This document shows, in pieces, positions 25,070 through 32,906 of a stretch of DNA of 64,000 nt. The position numbers and the translations under genes were made by a program. The notes under the pieces are model-generated. The model was not told the origin of the DNA. It made no database searches and was given only the letters and a program-made list of their open reading frames with translations. The DNA is from Klebsiella quasipneumoniae subsp. quasipneumoniae (GTDB taxonomy: Bacteria > Pseudomonadota > Gammaproteobacteria > Enterobacterales > Enterobacteriaceae): assembly GCF_020525925.1 (NCBI RefSeq), contig NZ_CP084876.1:4092001-4156000 (forward strand). The letters run 5' to 3'. Numbering within the stretch: the stretch's first letter is position 1; each line of letters begins with the position of its first letter.

Positions 25070-25957
25070 ATGTTTAAGCAATACCTGCAAGTTACGAAAC
25101 CAGGCATTATTTTTGGCAACCTGATCTCCGTGATCGGCGGTTTCCTGCTGGCCTCCAAAGGCCACATCGACTATCCGCTGTTCGTCTGGACGCTCCTTGG
25201 AGTATCCCTGGTGGTCGCCTCGGGTTGTGTATTCAACAACTACATCGACCGGGACATCGATCGTAAGATGGAACGGACGAAAAACCGGGTGCTGGTCAAA
25301 GGGCTGATCTCGCCAGAAGCTTCGCTGGTGTACGCCACCTTGCTGGGTATTGCTGGCTTTATGCTGCTGTGGTTCGGCGCAAATCCGCTGGCCTGCTGGC
25401 TGGGGGTGATGGGGTTCGTGGTTTATGTCGGCGTCTACAGCCTGTACATGAAACGCCACTCTGTCTACGGCACGCTGATTGGCTCACTCTCCGGCGCCGC
25501 GCCGCCGGTGATTGGCTACTGCGCGGTCACCGGTGATTTCGACAGCGGTGCGGCGATCCTGCTGGCTATCTTTAGCCTATGGCAGATGCCTCACTCCTAC
25601 GCCATCGCGATTTTCCGCTTTAAGGATTATCAGGCGGCGAATATTCCGGTGCTGCCGGTGGTGAAAGGCATTTCGGTCGCCAAAAACCATATTACGCTGT
25701 ACATCGTCGCCTTTGCCGTTGCGACCCTGATGCTCTCGCTGGGCGGCTACGCCGGGTATAAATACCTGGTCGTGGCGGCTGCGGTCAGCGTCTGGTGGCT
25801 GGGCATGGCGCTGCGTGGCTACAAAGTGGCAGATGACAAAGTCTGGGCGCGCAAGCTGTTCGTCTTTTCCATCGTCGCCATCACTGCGCTGTCCGTGATG
25901 ATGTCCGTTGACTTTATGGTGCCGGATTCACATAGCCTGCTGGCTTACGTGAGATAA
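25070..25957 (+). CDS. cyoE: Protoheme IX farnesyltransferase (heme O synthase)
   Basis: A 295-residue UbiA-type prenyltransferase with multiple membrane helices. The Asp-rich prenyl diphosphate site is [18 protein letters not shown] (about residues 59-76). It attaches a farnesyl group to protoheme to make the heme O needed by CyoB. The start at 25070 follows GGCGAG, 11 bases after cyoD. It closes the operon and is followed by an intrinsic terminator. Confidence 0.97.
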   Translation: MFKQYLQVTKPGIIFGNLISVIGGFLLASKGHIDYPLFVWTLLGVSLVVASGCVFNNYIDRDIDRKMERTKNRVLVKGLISPEASLVYATLLGIAGFMLLWFGANPLACWLGVMGFVVYVGVYSLYMKRHSVYGTLIGSLSGAAPPVIGYCAVTGDFDSGAAILLAIFSLWQMPHSYAIAIFRFKDYQAANIPVLPVVKGISVAKNHITLYIVAFAVATLMLSLGGYAGYKYLVVAAAVSVWWLGMALRGYKVADDKVWARKLFVFSIVAITALSVMMSVDFMVPDSHSLLAYVR

Positions 25958-25978
25958 TCTCGCTCTCCAGTACGATAT

Positions 25979-26005
25979 AAAGCCCCGTTTTGACGGGGCT
26001 TTTTC
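25979..26005 (+). terminator. cyo operon terminator
   Basis: AAAGCCCCG/CGGGGCTTT stem around TTTTGA followed by a T-run. It isolates the cyo operon from the inserted genes that follow. Confidence 0.9.
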
Positions 26006-26206
26006 TTTTCTGTTTCAAATTGGTTCCTTTCTCATTTCATACTTCCCCTCCCCTCCCCCGCACCGGTTTCGCTATCTCACGCCCAAAAAATGAGGAAAAA
26101 ATGAGCTTGTGCTAACCGGGTATCGCTCGCGCCGCACGCGCCCGCGATGCTACTTTTCGCCTCGGGTTTACACCCGTTTGGGAAATATTCACTACAAGGA
26201 ATCGCA
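26006..26206 (+). promoter_or_regulatory. leader region of the double-glycine peptide gene
   Basis: This 201-base region begins with a pyrimidine tract (26042-26059, C4-T-C4-T-C5) and contains the short hairpin CGGGT/ACCCG at about 26164-26177. No convincing -35/-10 pair is visible. The ribosome site AAGGA lies about 8 bases before the ATG at 26207. The C-rich, G-poor tract could be a Rho-loading site. Confidence 0.35.
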
Positions 26207-26539
26207 ATGAAAGAATTAACACTGAACGAAATGGAGTACATCTCCGGCGGCTTTAACCTGTTCGGCGCGGCCAACGGCTTCGCCAGCTTTGTCGCCAACT
26301 CTGCCGTCGGCTTCACCTCGTTTGTCCTCACCTCCGGTACCGCCTTCGCCTCATTCGTTGGCGACAGCGCGATGGCGTTTGGTTCCTTCCTGACCGGTCA
26401 GACAAACTGGGAAACCTTTGTGACCACCGGTAAGGAAAACTGGGGTAGCTTCGTCAATACCGCCGGCACCAGCTGGAACACCTTTGTCGATAACGCCGCC
26501 AGCGACTGGAGCAGCTTCCTCAACAAAGCGTCAGCCTAA
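26207..26539 (+). CDS. Class II microcin-like peptide with double-glycine leader and hendecad repeats
   Basis: A 110-residue precursor. Its first 15 residues, MKELTLNEMEYISGG, form a double-glycine leader nearly the same as that of microcin V (MRTLTLNELDSVSGG, from memory). The 95-residue mature part is an array of eight 10-11-residue units of the form [F/W]-x-[S/T]-F-[V/L]: three F-type units, one 10-residue unit, then four W-type units (WETFV, WGSFV, WNTFV, WSSFL). It has no cysteine and a slight negative charge. Such spacing suits a long amphipathic helix. No immunity gene or C39-peptidase exporter is adjacent, so export and function are unknown. I chose ATG 26207 for the leader and the AAGGA site. 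Confidence 0.75.
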   Translation: MKELTLNEMEYISGGFNLFGAANGFASFVANSAVGFTSFVLTSGTAFASFVGDSAMAFGSFLTGQTNWETFVTTGKENWGSFVNTAGTSWNTFVDNAASDWSSFLNKASA

Positions 26540-26554
26540 ACGACGTCTCGCCGA

Positions 26555-26576
26555 GGGCAGCGCATCGGCTGCCCTG
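26555..26576. terminator. terminator between the peptide gene and the IclR-type gene
   Basis: A perfect 7-base stem GGGCAGC/GCTGCCC with a six-base loop followed by TGTTT. It lies between two convergent genes and ends only three bases before the regulator's stop codon. Confidence 0.6.
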
Positions 26577-26577
26577 T

Positions 26578-27336
26578 TTAACCCACCAGCATCGCCTGCG
26601 CGCTATAGAGCAGATCAAGGTGGTCGCGGCATAACGCGTCCAGCGAAGTCCGTGATTGATGACTGGTCAGACTTAACGCTCCCCACCAGGTCCCTTCCCT
26701 GTCGGTTAACGGTACCGCCAGCACCAGCATACCAATCTCAAACTCCTGCTCGATAGTGGCATACCCCTGACGCCGCACCTGGGCAATCTTCTCCATCAAC
26801 GACGCGACGTCGGTCACCGTATAGGGCGTGCGTTGTTCCCGGGTAATGCGCTGTAGAACCGCTTCACACTCTGCTTCCGGCAGCGAAGCCAGCCATAACC
26901 GCCCCCCGGCGGTACAAAAGATGGGCACCCGCTCCCCAAGCCGAACCGACGTGGAGTTAAATGGCGTATGACGGCTGCGGGCGATATAGACCAGTTCATC
27001 TTCATCCACCACCCCCACCGAGGCGTGCTCCTCGGTCCGGCTGGCGATGTATTCGACAATCGGCCGCACCATGCGGGGAAACTGCGCCGAATCGACGTAG
27101 GCCTGACCAAGCCGCAGCGTCTTCGGGGTAAGCCAGTAATAGCGACCATCGGTTTGCAAATAGCGCTCATGCAGCAGCGTCAACAGAAAACGTCGTGCCG
27201 CGCTTTGCGTCAGGCCGCTCATTTTCGCCGCCTGAGCGACGGTGAGCTTTGGGCAGGTTTTAGAAAAAAGCTGGATGAGCGCCAACCCTTTTTGTAAACC
27301 GACGATCAGATCGCGAGGATGAATGGTGTTTTGCAT
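26578..27336 (-). CDS. IclR-family transcriptional regulator
   Basis: A 252-residue regulator with an N-terminal winged helix (about 10-75; helix pair TVAQAAKMSGLTQSAARRFLLTL) and a C-terminal IclR effector domain (about 80-250; VDEDELVYIARS, GRLWLASLP and FEIGMLVLAVPL). The subgroup resembles PcaR/PcaU/PobR-type regulators of aromatic acid catabolism. It is divergent from the catabolic cluster at 27489-34268 and probably controls it through the palindrome at 27373-27387. The effector is likely the cluster's substrate or an intermediate, which is not known. Confidence 0.85.
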   Translation of the reverse strand: MQNTIHPRDLIVGLQKGLALIQLFSKTCPKLTVAQAAKMSGLTQSAARRFLLTLLHERYLQTDGRYYWLTPKTLRLGQAYVDSAQFPRMVRPIVEYIASRTEEHASVGVVDEDELVYIARSRHTPFNSTSVRLGERVPIFCTAGGRLWLASLPEAECEAVLQRITREQRTPYTVTDVASLMEKIAQVRRQGYATIEQEFEIGMLVLAVPLTDREGTWWGALSLTSHQSRTSLDALCRDHLDLLYSAQAMLVG

Positions 27337-27372
27337 ATTCGCTCACATTTTTGCAACATCATTATCGATTTC

Positions 27373-27401
27373 CTGCGATTATCGCAGCGATCGTGCGATT
27401 A
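27373..27401. promoter_or_regulatory. candidate IclR-type operator in the divergent region
   Basis: CTGCGAT-T-ATCGCAG (27373-27387) is a perfect 15-base palindrome, the size and form of IclR-family operators. A direct repeat of its half, TGCGATTA, recurs 20 bases on (27374-27381 and 27394-27401). A looser CCGACA/TGTCGG pair (27406-27411 and 27428-27433) lies nearer the downstream gene. The 152-base region separates the regulator from the enzyme operon. Confidence 0.6.
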
Positions 27402-27488
27402 ACAACCGACATGTCCGAATTCTGCGTTGTCGGTCCCAGCTTCCACTGAAATACTTTCACAACATTCATTTAACAAATGAGGTTTGCA

Positions 27489-28310
27489 ATGGTCAGTGGA
27501 ACTACCCAGGTTGTCGCCGTGATTGGTCATCCGATTGCCCAGGTGAAATCACCGGATAACTTCAACCGCTACTTTGCCGAACAGCACATGGACAGCGTCA
27601 TGATCCCGGTGGATATCGCCCCGGACGCGGTGGCCGCCTACCTCAACGCCCTGCGCGGCTGGCAGAACATGAGCGGCGTGCTGGTGACGGTGCCGCATAA
27701 ACAACGCGCCGCCGCGCTGGTCGACGAGCTTACGCCGCGCGCCCGCCGACTCAACGCCATCAATGTGATCCGCAAGCTGGCGGATGGCCGGTTACAGGGC
27801 GATATGCTGGACGGCGTCGGCTTTCTGCTCGCCGCCGAGGCACAGGGTTTTCAGCCGGCGGGTAAGCAGGCGTTGCTCTCCGGTTGCGGCGGCGTCGGCA
27901 GCGCCATCGCCTGGGGATTGTGCGAGGCGGGGCTCCGTCAGCTGGCTCTGCACGATCAAAACCCCGCCACCCGGCAACGCCTGCACGATCTTCTGGCTGA
28001 AGCCTTTCCGGCGGTGCGACTGAGCGCGCTGCCGGACACCCTGCACGGCGTCGATCTGCTGGTCAACGGCTCGCCGGCCGGCATGGCCGGATTTGATGCG
28101 CTGCCCCTGCCGCAGGCGCTGCTGGAGACCCTCGACAGCGCCACCCACGTGGCTGACGTTGTCACCGCCCCGGTGATGACGCCGTTGCTCACCTTCGCCG
28201 CCGCCCGCGGCTGCCGGGTACAGACCGGGCCGGAAATGGCGCTGGCGCAGATGACGCTGATGGGCCAGTTTATCGGCGCCATCCCGCCGGCGCAGGGAGC
28301 AGCGGCATGA
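27489..28310 (+). CDS. Shikimate/quinate dehydrogenase-like protein
   Basis: A 273-residue member of the shikimate dehydrogenase family. The substrate domain has GHPIAQVKSP (14-22), VTVPHK with Lys71, and GDMLDGVGF with Asp108, the positions of the catalytic Lys-Asp pair. The nucleotide motif is GCGGVGSA (132-139), and strand two ends LHDQN with Asp156, suggesting NAD rather than NADP and so an oxidative, catabolic role. The usual SKSP is replaced by QVKSP and NTD by MLD, so the substrate may differ from shikimate. The ATG at 27489 follows TGAGG; its stop overlaps the next start (ATGA). Confidence 0.82.
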   Translation: MVSGTTQVVAVIGHPIAQVKSPDNFNRYFAEQHMDSVMIPVDIAPDAVAAYLNALRGWQNMSGVLVTVPHKQRAAALVDELTPRARRLNAINVIRKLADGRLQGDMLDGVGFLLAAEAQGFQPAGKQALLSGCGGVGSAIAWGLCEAGLRQLALHDQNPATRQRLHDLLAEAFPAVRLSALPDTLHGVDLLVNGSPAGMAGFDALPLPQALLETLDSATHVADVVTAPVMTPLLTFAAARGCRVQTGPEMALAQMTLMGQFIGAIPPAQGAAA

Positions 28311-29983
28311 AGAGCTGGGACGTGATCGTCATCGGCAGCGGCGCCGCTGGCTTTGCCGCCGCGGTCACCGCCAGCTGCAAAGGGCTGTCGGTGCTGATGC
28401 TGGAGAAAGCCGGTCAGTTCGGCGGCACCTCGGCCATCTCTGGCGGCGCCGTGTGGCTGCACGATACCGACCAGGCGCGCGCCGCGGGCAAAAGCGGTAG
28501 CGCCGAAGCGATCAAAACCTATCTGCGAACCATTATCGGCGAGGCCCACTACCGCGAAGATATCGCCGAGGCGTTTGTCAGCGCCGGGCGAGAGGCCCTC
28601 GCCTTTCTGGAGCGCGAGGGGGCGGTGAAATATAGCCTGCGCCCACTCTCACCTGATTACTATCCGGATGAGCCCGGCGGTGTCGACGTCGGGCGGGCGC
28701 TGGAGGTGGTGGAGTATGACGGCCGTGAACTGGGTGACGCGTTTCGCGACCTGCGCTCGCCGCCGCCGGGGATGCTGCTGTTTGGCGGAATGATGGTCAA
28801 CCGCGTCGACATTCAACATTTTCTCGATATGCGTCGCTCGCTGCGCTCCCTGGCCCATTGCACCCGACTGCTGCTGCGCTACGCCCGCGACCGGGTGACA
28901 TACCCTCGCGGCACCCGCCTGGCGATGGGCAATGCGCTGATTGCCCGCATGGCGACCACGGCGCTGCGTAAAGGCATGAGCCTGCGGCTGAATGTCAATG
29001 TTCTGGCGCTGTGCGAAGCGCAAGGCGCGGTCACCGGGGTAGAGATTGAGAGTCAGGGGCAAAGAGAGACGCTGCACGCCCGGCGCGGGGTGGTGCTGGC
29101 CGCAGGCGGTTTTGCCGCTGGCGCGCTGGCGGCGCGCTATCGGCCTGACACCCGAGAGCACTTCACCATGTCGCCGCCGGCCAATGATGGCGCCGCGCTG
29201 CGTCTCGCGGCGGCGCTTAACGCTCGCGAGGGAGCCGATCGGGCATCCAACTTTTTCTGGGCGCCGGTATCGGTGCTGACCCGGGCCGACGGCAGCGAGG
29301 AGCGCTTCCCCCACCTGGTGACCGACCGGGCCAAGCCGGGCGTGATTGCCGTCAATCAGCGGGCGGTACGCTTCGTTAATGAGTCCAGCTCCTATCACCA
29401 TTTTGCCAGCGCGATGCAGCATGCTGCGGAGAATGCCCCCTGCTTTTTACTGTGCGACGCCCAGGCGATGAAGCGTTACGGCCTCGGGCTGGCGCGCCCG
29501 GCGCCGGTGAACAATGACGCCCTGATCGCCGCCGGCTATCTGCACAAAGCCGACACCCTGGCCGCGCTGGCGCAGCAGCTTGGGCTGGATGCCCACACCC
29601 TGAGCGAGACGGTCGCCCGCTACAATCGTGACGCCGCGCAGGGCGTGGACCGTGAGTTTGCCAAAGGCGGCAACAGCTATAACCGGGCGATGGGCGATCC
29701 GGGCCATCACCCTGACGCCTGCAACGCTCCCCTGCTCAGCGCGCCGTTCTATGCCATCAAACTCTATACCGGCGATCTGGGGACTTCCCGGGGTCTGGTC
29801 ACCACCGCCGATGCCCAGGTCGTCAACGCCGAAGGAAAGCCTATCGCGGGGCTGTACGCGGTGGGAAACGACATGGATTCGCTGATGGCCGGCACCTACC
29901 CGGGTCCCGGCATCACCCTTGGCCCGGGGCTGACGTTTGGCTACCTCGCCGCCTGCCATCTGGCGCAACCCGCCACCCACTAA
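28307..29983 (+). CDS. FAD-dependent dehydrogenase of the 3-ketosteroid-delta1-dehydrogenase/flavocytochrome c type (first copy)
   Basis: A 558-residue FAD_binding_2 flavoprotein: dinucleotide motif GSGAAG (10-15), GGTSAISGG (39-47), and a C-terminal GNDMDSLMAGTYPGPGITLG segment. Tyr531 and Gly535 of YPGPG correspond to the Tyr/Gly pair that stabilises the enolate in 3-ketosteroid dehydrogenases, and Tyr363 in SSSYH may be the base. No signal peptide or heme site is present, so it is cytoplasmic. It probably inserts a double bond next to a ring ketone. It overlaps the preceding dehydrogenase gene by four bases. The true substrate is not known; a steroid is not implied. Confidence 0.8.
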   Translation: MKSWDVIVIGSGAAGFAAAVTASCKGLSVLMLEKAGQFGGTSAISGGAVWLHDTDQARAAGKSGSAEAIKTYLRTIIGEAHYREDIAEAFVSAGREALAFLEREGAVKYSLRPLSPDYYPDEPGGVDVGRALEVVEYDGRELGDAFRDLRSPPPGMLLFGGMMVNRVDIQHFLDMRRSLRSLAHCTRLLLRYARDRVTYPRGTRLAMGNALIARMATTALRKGMSLRLNVNVLALCEAQGAVTGVEIESQGQRETLHARRGVVLAAGGFAAGALAARYRPDTREHFTMSPPANDGAALRLAAALNAREGADRASNFFWAPVSVLTRADGSEERFPHLVTDRAKPGVIAVNQRAVRFVNESSSYHHFASAMQHAAENAPCFLLCDAQAMKRYGLGLARPAPVNNDALIAAGYLHKADTLAALAQQLGLDAHTLSETVARYNRDAAQGVDREFAKGGNSYNRAMGDPGHHPDACNAPLLSAPFYAIKLYTGDLGTSRGLVTTADAQVVNAEGKPIAGLYAVGNDMDSLMAGTYPGPGITLGPGLTFGYLAACHLAQPATH

Positions 29984-29996
29984 TCAGGAAAACATC

Positions 29997-30317
29997 ATGA
30001 TCTACGAAAAACGCACCTACACCATCAATCCGCTGAAAATGGCCGACTGGCTGGCGCTGTACCAAAGCGATGCCCTGGCGGTGCAAACTGACCATCTCGG
30101 CAAACTGATCGGCTTCTTTTTTACCGAGATCGGCGTGGTCAATCAGGTAGTGCACATCTGGGCTTACGAAAGCCTGGACGATCGCCTGGTACGCCGCGCG
30201 CGGATGGCCCAGGACGAGCGCTGGCAGACCTTCTCGCGGAAAAATCGCGAACTGGCCGCCGTGGAGCGCCTCGAGTCGGTGCTGATGCGCCCCACCGCTT
30301 TTTCACCATTGCAGTAA
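29997..30317 (+). CDS. NIPSNAP-family protein
   Basis: A 106-residue protein of the NIPSNAP family (dimeric alpha-beta barrel fold), beginning MIYEKRTYTINPLKMADWLA and containing VVHIWAYESLDDRLVRRARM, both typical of the family. Bacterial members often sit in degradation operons for aromatic or cyclic compounds, but no reaction is established. It starts 14 bases after the first flavoenzyme gene, behind CAGGAAAA, and is followed 10 bases later by the second flavoenzyme gene. Confidence 0.82.
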   Translation: MIYEKRTYTINPLKMADWLALYQSDALAVQTDHLGKLIGFFFTEIGVVNQVVHIWAYESLDDRLVRRARMAQDERWQTFSRKNRELAAVERLESVLMRPTAFSPLQ

Positions 30318-30327
30318 GGAGTCCATC

Positions 30328-32019
30328 ATGAGCGGGCCTGTGAAGGTGGATATGCTGGTGGTCGGCTCCGGCGCGGCGGGACTCTCTGCCGCGGTCACCG
30401 CGGCAATGCACGGCGCCAGCGTCATGGTGGCGGAGAAGGCGTCAGTGCTCGGCGGAACCAGCGCCTGGTCCGGCGGCTGGCTGTGGATCCCCCGCAACCC
30501 GCTGGCGCGGGCGGAGGGCATCGACGAAGCGGCCGATGCTCCGCTGACCTATCTGCAGCATGAGATGGGGGGCGAAGCCGCCGACGTTCGCCTGCAGACC
30601 TTCCTGCGTCACGGGCCGGAAATGGTGGAGTTTTTTCATCAGCGGACGGCGGTGAAGTTTCTGTCGGGCAGCGCCATGCCGGACTTTCACGCGTCGCCGG
30701 GCGCGGCGAACGGTGGGCGGTCGGTGACCGCTCAGCCCTACGATGGCCGCCTGCTCGGCGACTGGCTCCACCGACTGCGCCCGCCGCTGGAGACCATCAG
30801 CCTGGCCGGGATGGGCATCGCCGGCGGCGCGGACATGGCGCATTTTTTTAACGCCACCCGCTCGCCGCGCTCCGCGCTGTATGCCGCCCGCCGCCTGCTG
30901 CGCCACGGCTGGCAGCGGCTGCGCGCCGGACGGGGGCAGCATCTGGTCAATGGCAATGCGCTGGTCGCCCGTCTGCTGCGATCCGCCCTCGACGCCGGAG
31001 TGCGCTTTCAACTCAATGCGCCTGCGGTTCGGCTGCTGCAGGGGCCGCAGGGCGTGTCCGGCGCGGTGCTGCGCAGCGATGACGGGGAGATGCACGTCGA
31101 AGCGGGCGCCGTGGTGCTGGCATGCGGCGGTTTTCCCCACGATCGGCAGCGCCTGGCGCAGGTGGTGCCTCACGCCGCGGAGGGCTACGGCCATTTCTCC
31201 GCCGCGCCGCCTGACAATCAGGGCGAGGGGATCCGCCTTGGCGAATCCGTCGGCGGCCAGTTCGATACCCGCCTGCGCCACCCGCTGGCCTGGGCGCCGG
31301 TGTCCCGCGTCACCCTCGCCAGCGGCCAGCAGCTGATGTTTCCCCATCTGGTGGAGCGAGCCAAGCCCGGGGTGATTGCCGTCCTGCCTAACGGCAAACG
31401 CTTTGTTAACGAGGCCGATTCCTATCACGACTTTATCGCCGCCCTGCTGGCGGCGACGCCCGTGGGCGACACGCCGCAGGCCTGGCTGCTGGCCGATCGG
31501 CGCGCGCTGCGCCGCTATGGCCTGGGCCACGCCAGGCCCTTCCCGTTCCCCCCTACCGCCTGGCTGCGTACCGGCTATCTGCTGCGAGGAAACACCCTGG
31601 CCGAGCTGGCGAAACTTTGCGCCATCGATACCGATGCGCTGGCGGAAACCGTTGAACGCTTTAATCACTTCGCCAGCACCGGTGAAGACGTCGATTTTCA
31701 CCGCGGCGCATCGGCCTATAACCGCGCGCAGGGTGACCATCAGGTGACGCTCGGACCGCTGCGCGAAGGGCCGTTCTACGCGGTGCGCATTCTGCCCGGC
31801 TCGCTGGGCACCTTCAGCGGATTGCAAACCGACGAACACGCTCGGGTGCTGGACGGGCAGCAGCAGCCGATACCGGGCCTGTTCGCCATCGGCAACGACA
31901 TGTCGAGCGTGATGCGCGGCTATTACCCCAGCGGAGGGATCACCCTCGGGCCGGCGATGACCTTCGGCTACCTGGTGGGCAAAAAACTGGCTGAAAACAC
32001 AATAAAAACAGAGCAATAA
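30328..32019 (+). CDS. FAD-dependent dehydrogenase of the 3-ketosteroid-delta1-dehydrogenase/flavocytochrome c type (second copy)
   Basis: A 563-residue paralogue of the enzyme at 28307-29983. It keeps the N-terminal GSGAAG, GGTSAWSGG, the central HPLAWAPVSR and RAKPGVIAV, and the C-terminal GNDMSSVMRGYYPSGGITLG, with Tyr533 and Gly537 at the enolate-stabilising positions (YPSGG instead of YPGPG). The altered loop suggests a different substrate or successive desaturation of the same ring. It is preceded by AAGGAG and belongs to the same operon. Electron acceptor and substrate are not known. Confidence 0.8.
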   Translation: MSGPVKVDMLVVGSGAAGLSAAVTAAMHGASVMVAEKASVLGGTSAWSGGWLWIPRNPLARAEGIDEAADAPLTYLQHEMGGEAADVRLQTFLRHGPEMVEFFHQRTAVKFLSGSAMPDFHASPGAANGGRSVTAQPYDGRLLGDWLHRLRPPLETISLAGMGIAGGADMAHFFNATRSPRSALYAARRLLRHGWQRLRAGRGQHLVNGNALVARLLRSALDAGVRFQLNAPAVRLLQGPQGVSGAVLRSDDGEMHVEAGAVVLACGGFPHDRQRLAQVVPHAAEGYGHFSAAPPDNQGEGIRLGESVGGQFDTRLRHPLAWAPVSRVTLASGQQLMFPHLVERAKPGVIAVLPNGKRFVNEADSYHDFIAALLAATPVGDTPQAWLLADRRALRRYGLGHARPFPFPPTAWLRTGYLLRGNTLAELAKLCAIDTDALAETVERFNHFASTGEDVDFHRGASAYNRAQGDHQVTLGPLREGPFYAVRILPGSLGTFSGLQTDEHARVLDGQQQPIPGLFAIGNDMSSVMRGYYPSGGITLGPAMTFGYLVGKKLAENTIKTEQ

Positions 32020-32077
32020 CAACCAGGGACGGCAATAACCCTGGCTAACTTCACCTGCAACTGAACCGGAGCCATTT

Positions 32078-32896
32078 ATGAACATGCGTACCCTATCGCT
32101 CGCCGCGCTGAGCCTGCTCGATGTCTCTCCCCCCGAACAGGTGCGGATAGCGGCCAGAACCGGTTTTACCCACGTGGGTCTGCGGCTGCTGCCCGCCACC
32201 CCCGCCGACCCGGACTACGATATGCTGGGCGATACCCCCGCCGTCCGCGCGACCCTGGCCGCGCTGATGGAAACCGGCATCCGCGTCTCGGACGTGGAGA
32301 TCGTCCGCCTGAGCCCGGGGTTTACCCTCGACGATCGGCTGCAGCGCTTTATGGAGACCGCCGCGCGGCTTGGCGCCGGGCAGGTGTTAGTCGCCGGGAA
32401 TGACGACAACCTGCAGCGCAGCGCCGACAACCTGGCCACTCTCGCCGCGGCCGGCCGCCCGTTTGGCCTGACCATGAACCTTGAGCCAATGCCCTGGACC
32501 CAGCTGCGCACGATCGCCGATGCGCAGGCGCTGATCGCCGCCAGCGGGCGGGAGGATATCGGCATCCTGGTGGACGCCCTTCATTTCTGGCGCGCGGGAG
32601 AATCGCTCGCCGCCCTCTCCAGCCTGCCCGCGCATCATCTGAACTATATGCAGCTCTGCGATGGCGCGGCGCAGCGGCCGGAAAGCGAGCAGGAGCTCAT
32701 CCGCCAGGCCCGCTCAGCGCGCAACGTGCCGGGGGAAGGCGGTTTGGATCTGCACGGTCTGATGTCGGCTCTGCCGGCGACGCTGCCGGTCTCCCTCGAG
32801 GTGCCGCTCGACGGCGAGCAGGGCGCCCTGCCGCCCCTCCAGCGGGCGCAATTACTGTTCACTGCCGCGCAGCCCTACCTGCGCTCCTGCGCATAA
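32078..32896 (+). CDS. Xylose-isomerase-like TIM-barrel protein (sugar phosphate isomerase/epimerase family; possible 3-dehydroshikimate dehydratase)
   Basis: A 272-residue TIM-barrel protein. Candidate metal ligands appear at Glu136 (MNLEP), Asp166 (LVDALH), Gln192 (YMQLCD) and Glu241 (SLEVP), the Glu-Asp-Gln-Glu tetrad of the xylose-isomerase-like family. This family includes bacterial 3-dehydroshikimate dehydratases (AsbF/QuiC type), and the neighbouring shikimate-dehydrogenase-like gene makes that reaction plausible. Other family members are isomerases or epimerases of inositols and sugars, so the activity remains open. The 58-base gap after the second flavoenzyme gene contains GGAGCC as its ribosome site. 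Confidence 0.75.
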   Translation: MNMRTLSLAALSLLDVSPPEQVRIAARTGFTHVGLRLLPATPADPDYDMLGDTPAVRATLAALMETGIRVSDVEIVRLSPGFTLDDRLQRFMETAARLGAGQVLVAGNDDNLQRSADNLATLAAAGRPFGLTMNLEPMPWTQLRTIADAQALIAASGREDIGILVDALHFWRAGESLAALSSLPAHHLNYMQLCDGAAQRPESEQELIRQARSARNVPGEGGLDLHGLMSALPATLPVSLEVPLDGEQGALPPLQRAQLLFTAAQPYLRSCA

Positions 32897-32906
32897 GGAA
32901 TCCGCT

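Noticed and set aside
26077..26331. An 84-codon minus-strand frame overlapping the microcin-like gene, considered as an immunity protein.
   Set aside because: No ribosome site, no membrane helix pattern typical of microcin immunity proteins, and its overlap with the leader coding region explains its composition.
28307..32019. Annotation of the flavoenzymes as true 3-ketosteroid dehydrogenases and of the operon as steroid catabolism.
   Set aside because: Only the family fold and active-site Tyr/Gly are shared; no other steroid-degradation genes are present, and the permease and regulator point to aromatic acids.
30442..32199. A 585-codon open frame on the minus strand.
   Set aside because: It lies antisense to the second flavoenzyme gene, has no family motifs and a skewed composition, and exists because high-GC coding sequence leaves the opposite frame free of stops.
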